Shown here in pieces: positions 19,058 through 27,700 of a DNA stretch of 64,000 nucleotides (the stretch's first letter is position 1; the number at the start of each line of letters is the position of its first letter). The DNA lies in contig NZ_JBLWFK010000006.1 of the NCBI RefSeq assembly GCF_048323675.1, positions 1-64,000 on the forward strand, read 5' to 3'. Below the pieces are notes generated by a model. It ran no database searches and was not told where the DNA came from. It saw only the letters and a program-made list of their open reading frames with translations. This DNA is from Mangrovimicrobium sp048323675. Lineage in GTDB: Bacteria > Pseudomonadota > Gammaproteobacteria > Pseudomonadales > Halieaceae. The position numbers and the translations under genes are program-made.

Positions 19058-19321
19058 GGTGCATTGACCTCCGCAAGGTCGTGACCTGCCCCCCTGGACG
19101 GGAGAAGCCTTGAAACCGGGGAGATGTGTCGAACCGGGTTTGCTAAGCGTAGCAGCCCGCTCCGCAAGTGAAAGGCACGTCGCCAAAGAATTCGAGCCCG
19201 GCGGAGGGCTTTGCCTGCCGCCTATTCCATTTACCCGGCCCAGCAAGTACAATTGCCGCCCCTCGAGTACATCGAATTGTCAGGATTTTGCTTATCCGAC
19301 AGGTACTTGGGAGCACACCAC

Positions 19322-19398
<77 letters not shown>

Positions 19399-19422
19399 TT
19401 CAAGACCGGTCTGTTCCGGGTC

Positions 19423-19472
19423 CATTCTTGGCGCACAGGTGACAGTTCATTCCTGGAGCATAGGTAACACTT
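19423..19472. repeat. Two imperfect 25-bp tandem repeats next to the tRNA
   Basis: CATTCTTGGCGCACAGGTGA... (19423-19447) is followed directly by a second copy with six changes (19448-19472). Tandem sites of this kind recall the repeated transposase-binding sites at the ends of some insertion sequences, so this may be a leftover IS end. No transposase gene is nearby. The IS interpretation is inference; the repeat itself is plain in the sequence. Confidence 0.55.
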
Positions 19473-19522
19473 TCGGAGCGAAGGGATTCCTCCCCACCGG
19501 CTCCACCTTGTTCAACTCCTGA

Positions 19523-21769
19523 TCACCGCGCCGGAGCATCGGCGCGCGCAATACGGCAGCGCAGGCCTCGCAACGGCTGGTCGCCCACGAAGCTGGACAG
19601 TTTCGGGTCGTAGGGTGTGATAGCGTTGCCATTGGCTTCCCACACGCCGGACAGGTCGGGACCGGCCCCTCGGTTCGGCTCCCACCAGTACCCCGCCAGA
19701 TTGATGGTTTCGGGCCGAATCGCGTCCGTCACGGACGCACGCTGCCTGATGGCTCCCTCCGGCCGCGAAATCTCGACCCAGTCGCCATCGGCGATACCGT
19801 ACGCGGCTGCGGTATCGGGATGAATCTCCACCAGGGGCTCGGGATGGCGCGCCAGCATTTTCCTGGACTGGCGCATCGTGGAACCCATGAATTCGAGCAC
19901 GCGGCTACCCGTGAGCATCTGCAGGGGGTAGTACGATTCGTCGTCCACGTCGGGCATTGCGTAAGGTGGCCCGGTATATACCGGGCGCGGATCGATGCCG
20001 AACCGCCGCAGGAAATCGGGTATCAGTTCCACCTTGCCTGATGCGGTGGCGAAGCCGTGCTCCCGATATTTCCGGAATGTCCGGTTCTGTGGAATATAGT
20101 AATTGGATTCGCCTTCCGCCCACTCCCGGTGCGAGCGCCCGCTGGGAGCAAGGAAGCGATCCAGCATCTCTTCCACCTTCTCCGGCCACTCCTGTGGGTC
20201 GAGCAGGCGCCGCCCCAGGCCGGCCCAGAGGTCGTAGTCGTCGTGACGCTCGTACCGCGGCTCCACGCACTGCTGCCCGACACTGAAAAAACGCGTGAAT
20301 CCCCAGCGCATGGACAACTCCGGCCGCTCCAGGAAATCTGCGGCCGGCAGGATATAATCGGCCAGTTGCGCCGTCGGCGTCTGCCAGTGATCCATGACCA
20401 CCAGCAGTTCGAGTTCGTCGCTGGTAAACGCGTCGTAGGCGAGCCGGGAACCGCCATAGTTCACCATCGGTTCGCCGTTTTGCACGATGAGCGCACGCAC
20501 GGGGTAGGGATCGCCGTCCAGGATCGCCCGGTAGAGGTGGGGCTGGCTGGTAAACAACATGTACTGCGCGGCGTAGTGCCCGTCCGGCTTCAGCCCGCCC
20601 ATCGCCTGGCGAAATGCCGCGTAGCCCTGCACCGATGCGATACCGATATCGTCCGCATTCACGTTGTCACGCGTACGCGCAGGATTGTCGATGAGCTGCG
20701 TGAAATCGAGCAGGTTCCAGTAGGCCAGGTTTTCGTAGGGCTGGTCGTCGAACGGCTCGCCGCCGGGCACATCCAGGTTGCCGGTAATGGCGCGCAGGAT
20801 CGCCTGGCAGAGCAACGCGGAACGCGCCGCGCCCTCCCCTATCTGGCTGGTGGAGACACCAAAGGAGAGTCGCGCCGGCGAACTCGTGGCGTACATCCTG
20901 GCCGCCGCCACGATCAGTTCGGGCGGGATTCCAGTGATTTCACTGGTGCGTTGCGGGGTCCACTGGGCGGCGATCTGCCGGACCTCGTCGAAGCCCGTGC
21001 ACCAGTTCTCGACGAACTCCCGGTCGTATAGTTGTTCCTCGATAATCACCCGGATCATGCCCAGGCCGAGAGCGCCATCGGTGCGCGGCTTGACCGCGAG
21101 ATGCAAGTCGGCGATCTCCGCCGATTTGGTGCGGCGGGGGTCGATGACGATCAGCTTCATCTCGCCGGCTTCCACCGCCTTGCACAGTGGCCGCCAGCCC
21201 ATCGGGTTGCCTTCTGCGAAGTTGGCTCCCCACATGACGAGGCATTGGGTCACCCCGGGGACGAACGACGAGGTCACCGTGTCCCAGCCGTACATGGCGC
21301 ACTCGGTGATCATGGAACCGGTGCCGCAATTGCGCCCGCAGTTGATGAAGTTGGGGGTTCCCCACTGGGAAATGAAACGCCAGCCAGCCCAGTCCCTCGC
21401 GTGCTGCGTACCGCCCAGCGTGGCCAGCGCTTCCGGGCCTTCACGCTCGCGGATATCGGCGAGTTTGGCGGCGATTTCATCCATCGCCTGTTCCCAGCCG
21501 ATCTCCTGCCACTTCCCCTCACCGCGCTTGCCGACGCGTTTCAGCACATGGTTGACGCGGTCGGGATGCTGGTGGAGTTCGATCGTCGCGCTGGCCTTGG
21601 GGCAGAGCCGCCCGGCGTTCACCGGGTTATCCGGGTCGCCGCCGAAGCGCACTGCCCGCCCGTCCGCGACCTCGACAAGCAATCCGCAATGCGCCGGGCA
21701 AAGCCCGCACAGGGTGCGCTTCACGTTACCGCTGAATTTCAACCTGCCGGTATGCTTTTCCTTACTCAC
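19523..21769 (-). CDS. Molybdopterin-dependent oxidoreductase, DMSO-reductase family, stand-alone catalytic subunit
   Basis: 748 aa, binds one [4Fe-4S] cluster (C21-x2-C24-x3-C28...C56) and a Mo- or W-bis-pyranopterin. Landmarks are RLCPKA, GRNCGTG at 146-152 with C148 as a possible metal ligand, VIDPRRTKSAEIADLHLAVKPRTDGAL, and the C-terminal cap starting near LVEIHPDTAAAYGI. There is no TAT signal, so it is probably cytoplasmic, and no iron-sulfur or membrane-anchor subunit gene adjoins it. Single-subunit members include acetylene hydratase-like and hydroxylase-like enzymes, but the Asp after the first cluster cysteine that acetylene hydratase uses is absent (CGLC). Electron donor and substrate are unknown. 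It is downstream of the MFS gene across a 285-bp gap containing a repeat. Confidence 0.9.
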   Translation of the reverse strand: MSKEKHTGRLKFSGNVKRTLCGLCPAHCGLLVEVADGRAVRFGGDPDNPVNAGRLCPKASATIELHQHPDRVNHVLKRVGKRGEGKWQEIGWEQAMDEIAAKLADIREREGPEALATLGGTQHARDWAGWRFISQWGTPNFINCGRNCGTGSMITECAMYGWDTVTSSFVPGVTQCLVMWGANFAEGNPMGWRPLCKAVEAGEMKLIVIDPRRTKSAEIADLHLAVKPRTDGALGLGMIRVIIEEQLYDREFVENWCTGFDEVRQIAAQWTPQRTSEITGIPPELIVAAARMYATSSPARLSFGVSTSQIGEGAARSALLCQAILRAITGNLDVPGGEPFDDQPYENLAYWNLLDFTQLIDNPARTRDNVNADDIGIASVQGYAAFRQAMGGLKPDGHYAAQYMLFTSQPHLYRAILDGDPYPVRALIVQNGEPMVNYGGSRLAYDAFTSDELELLVVMDHWQTPTAQLADYILPAADFLERPELSMRWGFTRFFSVGQQCVEPRYERHDDYDLWAGLGRRLLDPQEWPEKVEEMLDRFLAPSGRSHREWAEGESNYYIPQNRTFRKYREHGFATASGKVELIPDFLRRFGIDPRPVYTGPPYAMPDVDDESYYPLQMLTGSRVLEFMGSTMRQSRKMLARHPEPLVEIHPDTAAAYGIADGDWVEISRPEGAIRQRASVTDAIRPETINLAGYWWEPNRGAGPDLSGVWEANGNAITPYDPKLSSFVGDQPLRGLRCRIARADAPAR

Positions 21770-21868
21770 TGCAATACTTCATGCGCCGCTTGTGTTATTT
21801 GGTTATCGCTTGCGATTGCCTGTCACTATAGACGTTCTCTACGCCTGAAGTCACTGTTCAAGGGAAAA

Positions 21869-21888
21869 AGGGGTCAGAGCCCTTTTTG
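21869..21888 (+). repeat. Dispersed 20-bp repeat, copy 1
   Basis: AGGGGTCAGAGCCCTTTTTG, identical to the copy at 23618-23637 and in the same orientation. The two flank the MFS permease gene. Sequences of this GGGGTCAGA...CCCTTTTT kind are scattered in many proteobacterial genomes, often near REP-type elements; that link is general knowledge and no transposase is present here. Confidence 0.7.
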
Positions 21889-22054
21889 CCCTGTATCAGG
21901 GCTGAGGCCCAAAAAGCATCCACTTTTCTTGTTGCGGCCGACAGACCAACCCTGCTGCAGCAAGGAATTGCAGCTTTCCACCCCGAGACACAAACAGGCG
22001 GTTTCCCTGTGGGCAAGATGGCTTGTGCAGAGTGCCTGGCCAGTATCGTTATGA

Positions 22055-23410
22055 TCAGCTAACTCTGGGAACAGGACCTTCACCCTGTGGCAATTCTGCC
22101 GCTGTTGCATGCTCCTGCCGGTTTTCCTCCGGAAACCGTACACACAGCAAGACGAGAACTGTCGTACCCCAGGCAATTGCCGAACACCAGTAAAGCCATT
22201 CGGGATACCCCTGTCCCGCGGTAACTGCTGCCAGGCTGGCACCGATTGGGCGGCCAAAGTTGGCAATCGCCATATAGATGGTGAACTGGGTAGCCGCGAC
22301 TGCGGGCGAACACATGCGCATGCACATGGGTATGGCGGCGATAAAATAGAATACCGCACAGAAATCCATAGCAGCGACGAACACCGCGGCAAACCATGGA
22401 TCGGCCCAGTGTTCCTTGTTTGAGGCCATGACAACCAGCAGGCAGCAACCCATTGTCGCGCCGAAAATCATGGCCCGCTGTGCGCCCATTCTGCCGACGA
22501 GCCATCCGCCCGCGAAGAGGCCAAATATTCCCATGGCCAGCGTCACTTGCGAATAATATGCGGTCCATTCCTCTAAGGCCCAGCCTACGGTCTGGGTAAA
22601 CAGCACCGGGTGAAAGGCCTCAAACCCGCCGTGTGGGAGCGCGCGTGCAATCATCACCGGGACCAGCAGGAGACTCAGCGGCGCGAAGAGTGCCTTGAAC
22701 GCATTTTTCAACAGCGGCAGCCATGCCTCGGCATGGATTGCGCGGCTATCAGGGTGTGCCTCGCCACGGCTCCAGGGCAATCGCCTTTCCCCTTCGCGTT
22801 CTCTTATCGCTATGCCATAGAGCAGCACTGCTGCTGGTACCGCCGCTGCGGCTAGCATGCCGCCCTGAAACCCGAAGCTGGCAAACAGTTTACCGCCCAC
22901 AGCGGTGGCACCGGCAATGCCAAGTACTTGCGCACCGTACATGAAGCCCGAGGCGTGCGATCTCTCCTCCTCTGTCATGATGTCAACGACGAGGCTGTCG
23001 ATACCCACATCCTGGAACGTGACGGCGGCATTGGCGGCAAAGGCGATTGCAGAGAGCAGGACAATGTCGGTGGGAAGCGGAGCGATTGCCGCGCCCAGCA
23101 GAAAAGTTCCAACCAGGAGCGACTGTGCGCCAATGATCCATGCGCGCCTGCGCCCCATGGCAAGGAAGGTATACCTGTCGATGAGGAAGCCGTTTACTAA
23201 CTTGAGCGACCACGGCAGCGTTGCAGAGGCAACGACCCCCGCGATCTGGCCGGTGGTTGCCCCATGCGCAGCCATCCATGCGGGTACGGCATAAAAAAAG
23301 ATCCCGATGGGGAATCCCTGCGTGAAATAGAAAAGCAGGACTGTAAGCTGGCGCAGATTTTTACTCTGCGTCAGAATCAAGCTCGGCCATACAGCCGTTC
23401 CATTTCCCAC
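22055..23410 (-). CDS. MFS permease, AmpG/PAT-like
   Basis: 451 aa with about 12 hydrophobic segments, an inner-membrane transporter. The start of the core, TQGFPIGIFFYAVPAWMAAHG followed by LPWSLKLVNGFLIDRY, matches the AmpG/acetyl-CoA-transporter (PAT) branch of the major facilitator superfamily. AmpG carries muropeptides into the cytoplasm, but relatives in gene clusters like this may move other solutes. Its bases appear less GC-rich than its neighbours and it lies between two identical direct repeats (21869 and 23618), suggesting separate acquisition. The first ATG at 23410 is used; a start nearer the first membrane segment is possible. Substrate unknown. Confidence 0.85.
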   Translation of the reverse strand: MGNGTAVWPSLILTQSKNLRQLTVLLFYFTQGFPIGIFFYAVPAWMAAHGATTGQIAGVVASATLPWSLKLVNGFLIDRYTFLAMGRRRAWIIGAQSLLVGTFLLGAAIAPLPTDIVLLSAIAFAANAAVTFQDVGIDSLVVDIMTEEERSHASGFMYGAQVLGIAGATAVGGKLFASFGFQGGMLAAAAVPAAVLLYGIAIREREGERRLPWSRGEAHPDSRAIHAEAWLPLLKNAFKALFAPLSLLLVPVMIARALPHGGFEAFHPVLFTQTVGWALEEWTAYYSQVTLAMGIFGLFAGGWLVGRMGAQRAMIFGATMGCCLLVVMASNKEHWADPWFAAVFVAAMDFCAVFYFIAAIPMCMRMCSPAVAATQFTIYMAIANFGRPIGASLAAVTAGQGYPEWLYWCSAIAWGTTVLVLLCVRFPEENRQEHATAAELPQGEGPVPRVS

Positions 23411-23850
23411 GATTCCCCCCAGTCCCCAAGTTCAAAACACGTTGCTTTCTTTTTGAGACGAGTCCGGCTCGGTGAGCCTGCTAACAGATACTGTTGATCC
23501 CTGGAGCTTCCAGCCCGACCACCCAAATACCCTGCTCGCCACGCTCACCATGCCAGAGACAGTCTTCAACCCTATCACAAGAGCCTATAACAGCGCGTGA
23601 AATCAGCTTGGTAATATAGGGGTCAGAGCCCTTTTTGGCACTGGCGGTTCCGGCCGCAGACTGGAGCACGCCAAAGGCCAGTATCCAGGGAACACCATCC
23701 GTACCGCGGACGCATGCTTGTCTTCGATCAGTTGTCCCCTGCGCATCAGTATTCTCCCGAGGGGGACTGCCCCTGCTCTCCGGTGGCGCTCTTCCCGTAC
23801 ACCGGCCATTTCGTTATCGATACACCCCGTAGCCTGTGCGTCGGAGCGCG
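23411..23850. other. Intergenic region upstream of the MFS gene
   Basis: 440 bases with no supported gene. It contains the second copy of the 20-bp repeat (23618-23637) and presumably the MFS promoter. A short leftward open frame (about 23603-23809) has no recognisable motif and overlaps the repeat, so I do not call it. Confidence 0.5.
23618..23637 (+). repeat. Dispersed 20-bp repeat, copy 2
   Basis: Identical to 21869-21888 (AGGGGTCAGAGCCCTTTTTG). It lies upstream of the MFS permease, in direct orientation relative to copy 1, bracketing a module of about 1.75 kb. Confidence 0.7.
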
Positions 23851-25938
23851 CTAGGACAACAGGGTCGACGCCGGCAGGGGTATTTCCTCCGGCAGGATCG
23901 CTGAGAAATAGGCCTCGCTCACTGTGTTTGGAGCGTCCGGCTCGCCGATATAACGGGCGAATTTCTGTCCCTCGTAGGCAGCGGTGGCCCAGGGCCTCGC
24001 GCCCAGGGCGTCACCGATGGCGAACAGCTGGGCGACCCGGCCTTCAAGTTCCACGGCCAGTTGTTCCTGTGGCACTCGTCCGGTCGCGAGCACGACCGCA
24101 TCCACATCGGAGATCCGGCGTTCTTCGCCGGTAAAAACGTCGTAGGCGAGGACCTCGCCATCGCCTATGGATTGCAACCAGGTGCCCGGCGAAAAACGCA
24201 CCCCGGCGGCGCGCAGGCGTTGCATCACGAATTCGGCCTCCAGCGATTCAAGCAGCCGTACCGAGACAAGCGACACGCTGGCAGTCAGGATTTCCACCTC
24301 GGCACCCCGGTCCGCCAGCAGTTCCGCAATGCCCAGGCTCGCATGTGCCCCCTCCCCGTCCAGCAACAGCACCTTGCCGTCGGGCCGGTCGCCGCGCAGC
24401 AGGATATCCTCCGGGCGATAAACCAAATCCCGGTCATGGCCCGGTATGTCCGCGTCGCGGAAGGCGCTGTGGCCCGCCCTGCTGTAGAGCGATCCGGTGG
24501 CGATGATGACCGCATCGGGTGCGTACTGCAAAACGCTTTGCGCCGTGGCCCCGGTGCCGAGGCAAACCGTAACGCCCAGACGTCGCACCTCCCGCTCCCA
24601 CCATTCCACCGCCCGGCCCAGAACACCGCGTGAGGGCAGGCTGGCCCACAGTGCGAGTCCGCCACCGAGCGCCTCGCGCGCTTCCAGTAGTACAACCTCA
24701 TGCCCCTTCAGCGCACTCACCCGCGCCGCCTCGAGCCCGGCCGGTCCGCCGCCGACGACCACGACTTTCGACTTGCGCGCAGCCGGCCGGAACGACTCCG
24801 GTCCCCAGAGACGCTCGCGGTATGCCGCAGGGTTGATGGTGCAGCCCTGGGCGCCGTCGGACATCGCTCCGCAACACCAGTTGCAGGCGACACAGGTGCG
24901 GCTGCGCGCTTCCTTGCCGGCATAGGCGTTGCTGACCAGCTCCGGCTCGGCAATCAGCGCGCGGGCGGCGCCGACCATATCGCAAACCCCGGCCGCGATC
25001 GCCTCCTCGGCGTCCGCCACCGAGGTCACCCGCCCCAGTACGCTAAGGATCGGCACGGCTCCCACCGCCTCGCGCATGGCCTCGACATAGGGCCGGTAGA
25101 CCTGGGGTGCGACAAAAACAGGCGGAAAGCCGATGCCCGACTGCATGGGCTCGACCGCCACGTCCAGGTCGACGAAGTCGATCAGCCCCGGACCAGCCAC
25201 GCGCCGCAGGACCTCCTGCGCCTGATCCTGGCCGTAGCCACCGGGCAGCATCTCGTCGCAGTTGAAGCGCATCCCCACGGCCAGTTTGTCGCCGGCGCCC
25301 TCCCGGGTCGCCTCCAGTACCTCGAATAGAAATCGCAGGCGGTTTTCGAGACCGCCGCCGTACTCATCGGTGCGGTGATTGAAGTAGGGCGAGATGAAAT
25401 GCTCGATGATGGCGCCATGTGCCGCGTGGAGTTCGATTCCGTCGAAACCCGCCCGGCGCAGGTTGGCACTGGATTGCCGGTATGCATCGATCACCGAGCG
25501 AATATCCTGCCGGGTCATCTGGTGAGTGGAAATAGTGCGATCGTTCCAGGCGTGCTGAACCGTCGAGGCGGAAAGCGACGGCGCCGGGGGGCTCAGGGGT
25601 TGCCAGCTTCCAGTGCATCCCCACCAATACCAGAGTTGAGCGAATATCTTGCCGCCCGCGGCATGCACCTCGTCGGCCATGGCCTGGAAGTCGGGAATGT
25701 TTTCCTCGGGAAAAGGCGAAGGCTGGTAGATACGGCCACGTTCGTGCACAACGGTACTGGCGATGACCAGGCCGCAGCCCCCGTTTCGGACGCGCGCGGC
25801 CTTGTAGTGAGCAAAATCCTGTGAAGGTTTACTGCCCACCGCCAGGGCGGTGCCGTGGGGCGCGAAGTAAAAGCGGTTGGTGATTTCGACTGGCCCCAGT
25901 TTTACCGGGCTGAAGACGTGCGGGTATTTATTATGCAT
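23851..25938 (-). CDS. Old-yellow-enzyme family FMN/FAD/[4Fe-4S] oxidoreductase (2,4-dienoyl-CoA reductase-like)
   Basis: 695 aa with the full architecture of bacterial 2,4-dienoyl-CoA reductase and trimethylamine dehydrogenase. Residues 1-350 are an FMN TIM barrel (FDGIELHAAHGAIIEHFISP, with the H-A-A-H catalytic region). A cysteine cluster motif follows (CVACNWCCGAM...GC near 350-370), then an FAD domain (VVVGGGPAGLEAAR) and an NAD(P) domain. The last cysteine of the cluster is two residues closer than in FadH. Substrates of this family include dienoyl-CoAs, enones, amines and steroids, so the exact reaction is open. It is a monocistronic leftward gene; the small protein at 26071 is the next leftward gene upstream, beyond a 132-bp gap. 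Confidence 0.88.
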   Translation of the reverse strand: MHNKYPHVFSPVKLGPVEITNRFYFAPHGTALAVGSKPSQDFAHYKAARVRNGGCGLVIASTVVHERGRIYQPSPFPEENIPDFQAMADEVHAAGGKIFAQLWYWWGCTGSWQPLSPPAPSLSASTVQHAWNDRTISTHQMTRQDIRSVIDAYRQSSANLRRAGFDGIELHAAHGAIIEHFISPYFNHRTDEYGGGLENRLRFLFEVLEATREGAGDKLAVGMRFNCDEMLPGGYGQDQAQEVLRRVAGPGLIDFVDLDVAVEPMQSGIGFPPVFVAPQVYRPYVEAMREAVGAVPILSVLGRVTSVADAEEAIAAGVCDMVGAARALIAEPELVSNAYAGKEARSRTCVACNWCCGAMSDGAQGCTINPAAYRERLWGPESFRPAARKSKVVVVGGGPAGLEAARVSALKGHEVVLLEAREALGGGLALWASLPSRGVLGRAVEWWEREVRRLGVTVCLGTGATAQSVLQYAPDAVIIATGSLYSRAGHSAFRDADIPGHDRDLVYRPEDILLRGDRPDGKVLLLDGEGAHASLGIAELLADRGAEVEILTASVSLVSVRLLESLEAEFVMQRLRAAGVRFSPGTWLQSIGDGEVLAYDVFTGEERRISDVDAVVLATGRVPQEQLAVELEGRVAQLFAIGDALGARPWATAAYEGQKFARYIGEPDAPNTVSEAYFSAILPEEIPLPASTLLS

Positions 25939-26070
25939 GGTATCCGCCTGTAGGCTTGAATGTCTTTATCAGTAGAGGTCCGACAACAGGAAAGGTACTG
26001 GTTGCGAGTAGCGGCATGTACATGGACCAGGTTTTTCAAAAGCGGGCTCCGCCAGCCAACACGAAACAAC

Positions 26071-26316
26071 CTATCGCCCCTCCTGCTTCGCTAAACTCTG
26101 CGTCAACCCGGCGAACCGCGAAACAATCGTCTGGAACTCCTCGGGGGAAATATCAACCAGTTCCACTACCCGACCGTAAAGCATCACGGTGGGCACATTG
26201 CGGCCACCCAGTTCCTCCTGCGTGCGCTGCAGGCAATACAGGACTGCCCGCTCCTTGCGGGTCAGACCGTCCCGCACATCGGGGATATCGTCAATTTCCT
26301 TCTGCTCACCCATCAT
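26071..26316 (-). CDS. Small conserved-looking protein of unknown function
   Basis: 81 aa from the ATG at 26316 (a second ATG follows at once, and a TTG at 26346 is possible). The sequence is acidic and helical (KEIDDIPDVRDGLTRKERAVLYCLQ), with a segment ELVDISPEEFQTIVSRFAGL. It has no signal or membrane segment. Codon use looks coding, but there is no strong ribosome site and I recognise no family. It lies upstream of the flavin reductase, same strand, 132 bp away, and may be a small regulatory or accessory protein. Confidence 0.5.
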   Translation of the reverse strand: MMGEQKEIDDIPDVRDGLTRKERAVLYCLQRTQEELGGRNVPTVMLYGRVVELVDISPEEFQTIVSRFAGLTQSLAKQEGR

Positions 26317-26378
26317 CGACTCTGCGGCAGGGCCATTTTTTATCAAACCAGACTAGCAGCTTCATTTTATTACTTCGA

Positions 26379-26404
26379 GAAAAGGTGTCAGCGCCCATTT
26401 TTTC
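26379..26404 (+). repeat. Diverged copy of the dispersed repeat
   Basis: GAAAAGGTGTCAGCGCCCAT... resembles the 20-bp repeat at 21869 and 23618 with about three substitutions. If related, it marks the right border of the mosaic segment that starts after the tRNA. The match is imperfect. Confidence 0.35.
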
Positions 26405-26545
26405 TTTTGAAGAACGATTCCTTCTAGCCAAAGCAGCAAGTGACTTTCCGTCCACTGATGGCCAAATGGCATAAGGGATCAACCTTGTCCCCGAAGTCCA
26501 GCCGCGTAAGATTAAGCGCTCGCGAATAACAACAAGGTGACAACA

Positions 26546-27685
26546 ATGCCGCTGAAAAGACGAACCTTCCTCAACAACCTGGGTACCACCACACTGGCGG
26601 GCGGCCTGCCGCTCAGCCTCAGTGCCCCACTGTTTGCCAAAGCCCCCACCTACTCCGACCTCAGCGGCGGCCTGGCCCCGGAAAAGGACTACGCCCTGTT
26701 CGAGAAGCCGGACAACCCGGAAATGCGCGAGGGGGTGTCGATGTGGATGTTCGAGGACAGCGGCGCCTTCGGCTTTCCGCGCATGGGCATCGAGGTGGTC
26801 GCCGGCCGCTGGGGCGACAACCGCTTCAACTGCAATTTCGCCCTGCCGCAGGGCCGCGTGCTGACGGGCGCGGGCTATGGGGCGGTGCCCACGCCCATCG
26901 ATGCGCAGGGCAAGCCCACCATCATCGGCGCCGGCCCGGTGACCTTCCAGTGCCTGGAGCCCTTCAAGCGCTGGAAGATCGTCTACGAAGGCAGCGCGCT
27001 GGACGGCACGGTGGAACAGCAGATCAGCGGCGCCTTCAACAAGGGCGAGAAGCAGACCCCGGTGCGCCTGGAGGCGGAGATGACCATGGTCACCCCCGCC
27101 TGGGTGCAGGAGTTCTCCGCGGACACCGATAAAATGAGCAAGGAAGAGGCGGAGAACGCCGAAGCCATGGGCCTGGGTTACCGCTACGAGCACCACTTCC
27201 GCGCCACCGGCACCCTCTCCATCGACGGCGGCAGCCGCGACTTCTCTGCCACCGGGCTGCGCATTCACCGCCAGAGCATCCGTCGGCTGGAGGGTTTCTA
27301 CGGGCATTGCTGGCTGTCCGCCCTGTTCCCCGACGACAGCGCCTTCGGCATGCTGGTCTACCCGCCGGCCCAGGGCAGCGACGAGTACAGCTACAACGAT
27401 GCGGTGATCTACAGGAACGGCCGCCAGTACCCGGCGCGGGTTATCAAGGCGCCGCTCCTCAGCGACACCGTGCCGGAGGGCGAACTGCTGGAAATCGAAC
27501 TGGAATCGGAACTGGGCACCCACCGCATCAGCGGCAGGACGACCCTGAGCACTTTCAAGGCGAACCAGCCGGAGTTGCAGGGCCTGGTCCTGCAGCAGGC
27601 CGGGGCGCTGTATACCTGGGGAGACCAGCAGGCCTACGGCATGGTGGAACGGTCCTACAACCCCGAGAAGGACGGCCACCGCTAG
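26546..27685 (+). CDS. Exported protein of uncharacterised family (DUF7064-like, tentative)
   Basis: 379 aa. The ATG at 26546 is preceded by AAGG eight bases upstream. The N-terminus KRRTFLNNLGTTTLAGGLPLSLSAP resembles a twin-arginine signal peptide, so it is probably exported folded. The mature protein is beta-rich, with EDSGAFGFPRMGIEVV, YEHHFRATGTLSIDGG and YGHCWLSALFPDDSAFGMLVY, the last resembling the histidine/tryptophan-rich strands of DUF7064- and hydroxyneurosporene-synthase-like lipocalin folds. I am not certain of the family. It is followed after 15 bp by an SDR and likely forms an operon with it; the AraC regulator and TBDT downstream run the same way. Confidence 0.7.
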   Translation: MPLKRRTFLNNLGTTTLAGGLPLSLSAPLFAKAPTYSDLSGGLAPEKDYALFEKPDNPEMREGVSMWMFEDSGAFGFPRMGIEVVAGRWGDNRFNCNFALPQGRVLTGAGYGAVPTPIDAQGKPTIIGAGPVTFQCLEPFKRWKIVYEGSALDGTVEQQISGAFNKGEKQTPVRLEAEMTMVTPAWVQEFSADTDKMSKEEAENAEAMGLGYRYEHHFRATGTLSIDGGSRDFSATGLRIHRQSIRRLEGFYGHCWLSALFPDDSAFGMLVYPPAQGSDEYSYNDAVIYRNGRQYPARVIKAPLLSDTVPEGELLEIELESELGTHRISGRTTLSTFKANQPELQGLVLQQAGALYTWGDQQAYGMVERSYNPEKDGHR

Positions 27686-27700
27686 CGCTTGCCCGCGATC

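Noticed and set aside
19399..19632. Prophage or integrase-bearing island at the tRNA
   Set aside because: No integrase, phage or conjugation gene and no second copy of the tRNA end in the window; only repeat debris.
19447..19632. Small minus-strand open frame after the tRNA
   Set aside because: 61 codons that overlap the Mo-enzyme 3' end and the tandem repeats; likely read-through of IS debris.
19523..21769. Acetylene hydratase
   Set aside because: The Asp next to the first cluster cysteine is absent (CGLC), and the rest fits the family only in general.
23603..23809. Small minus-strand frame upstream of the MFS gene
   Set aside because: No family, no ribosome site, and its end overlaps the dispersed repeat.
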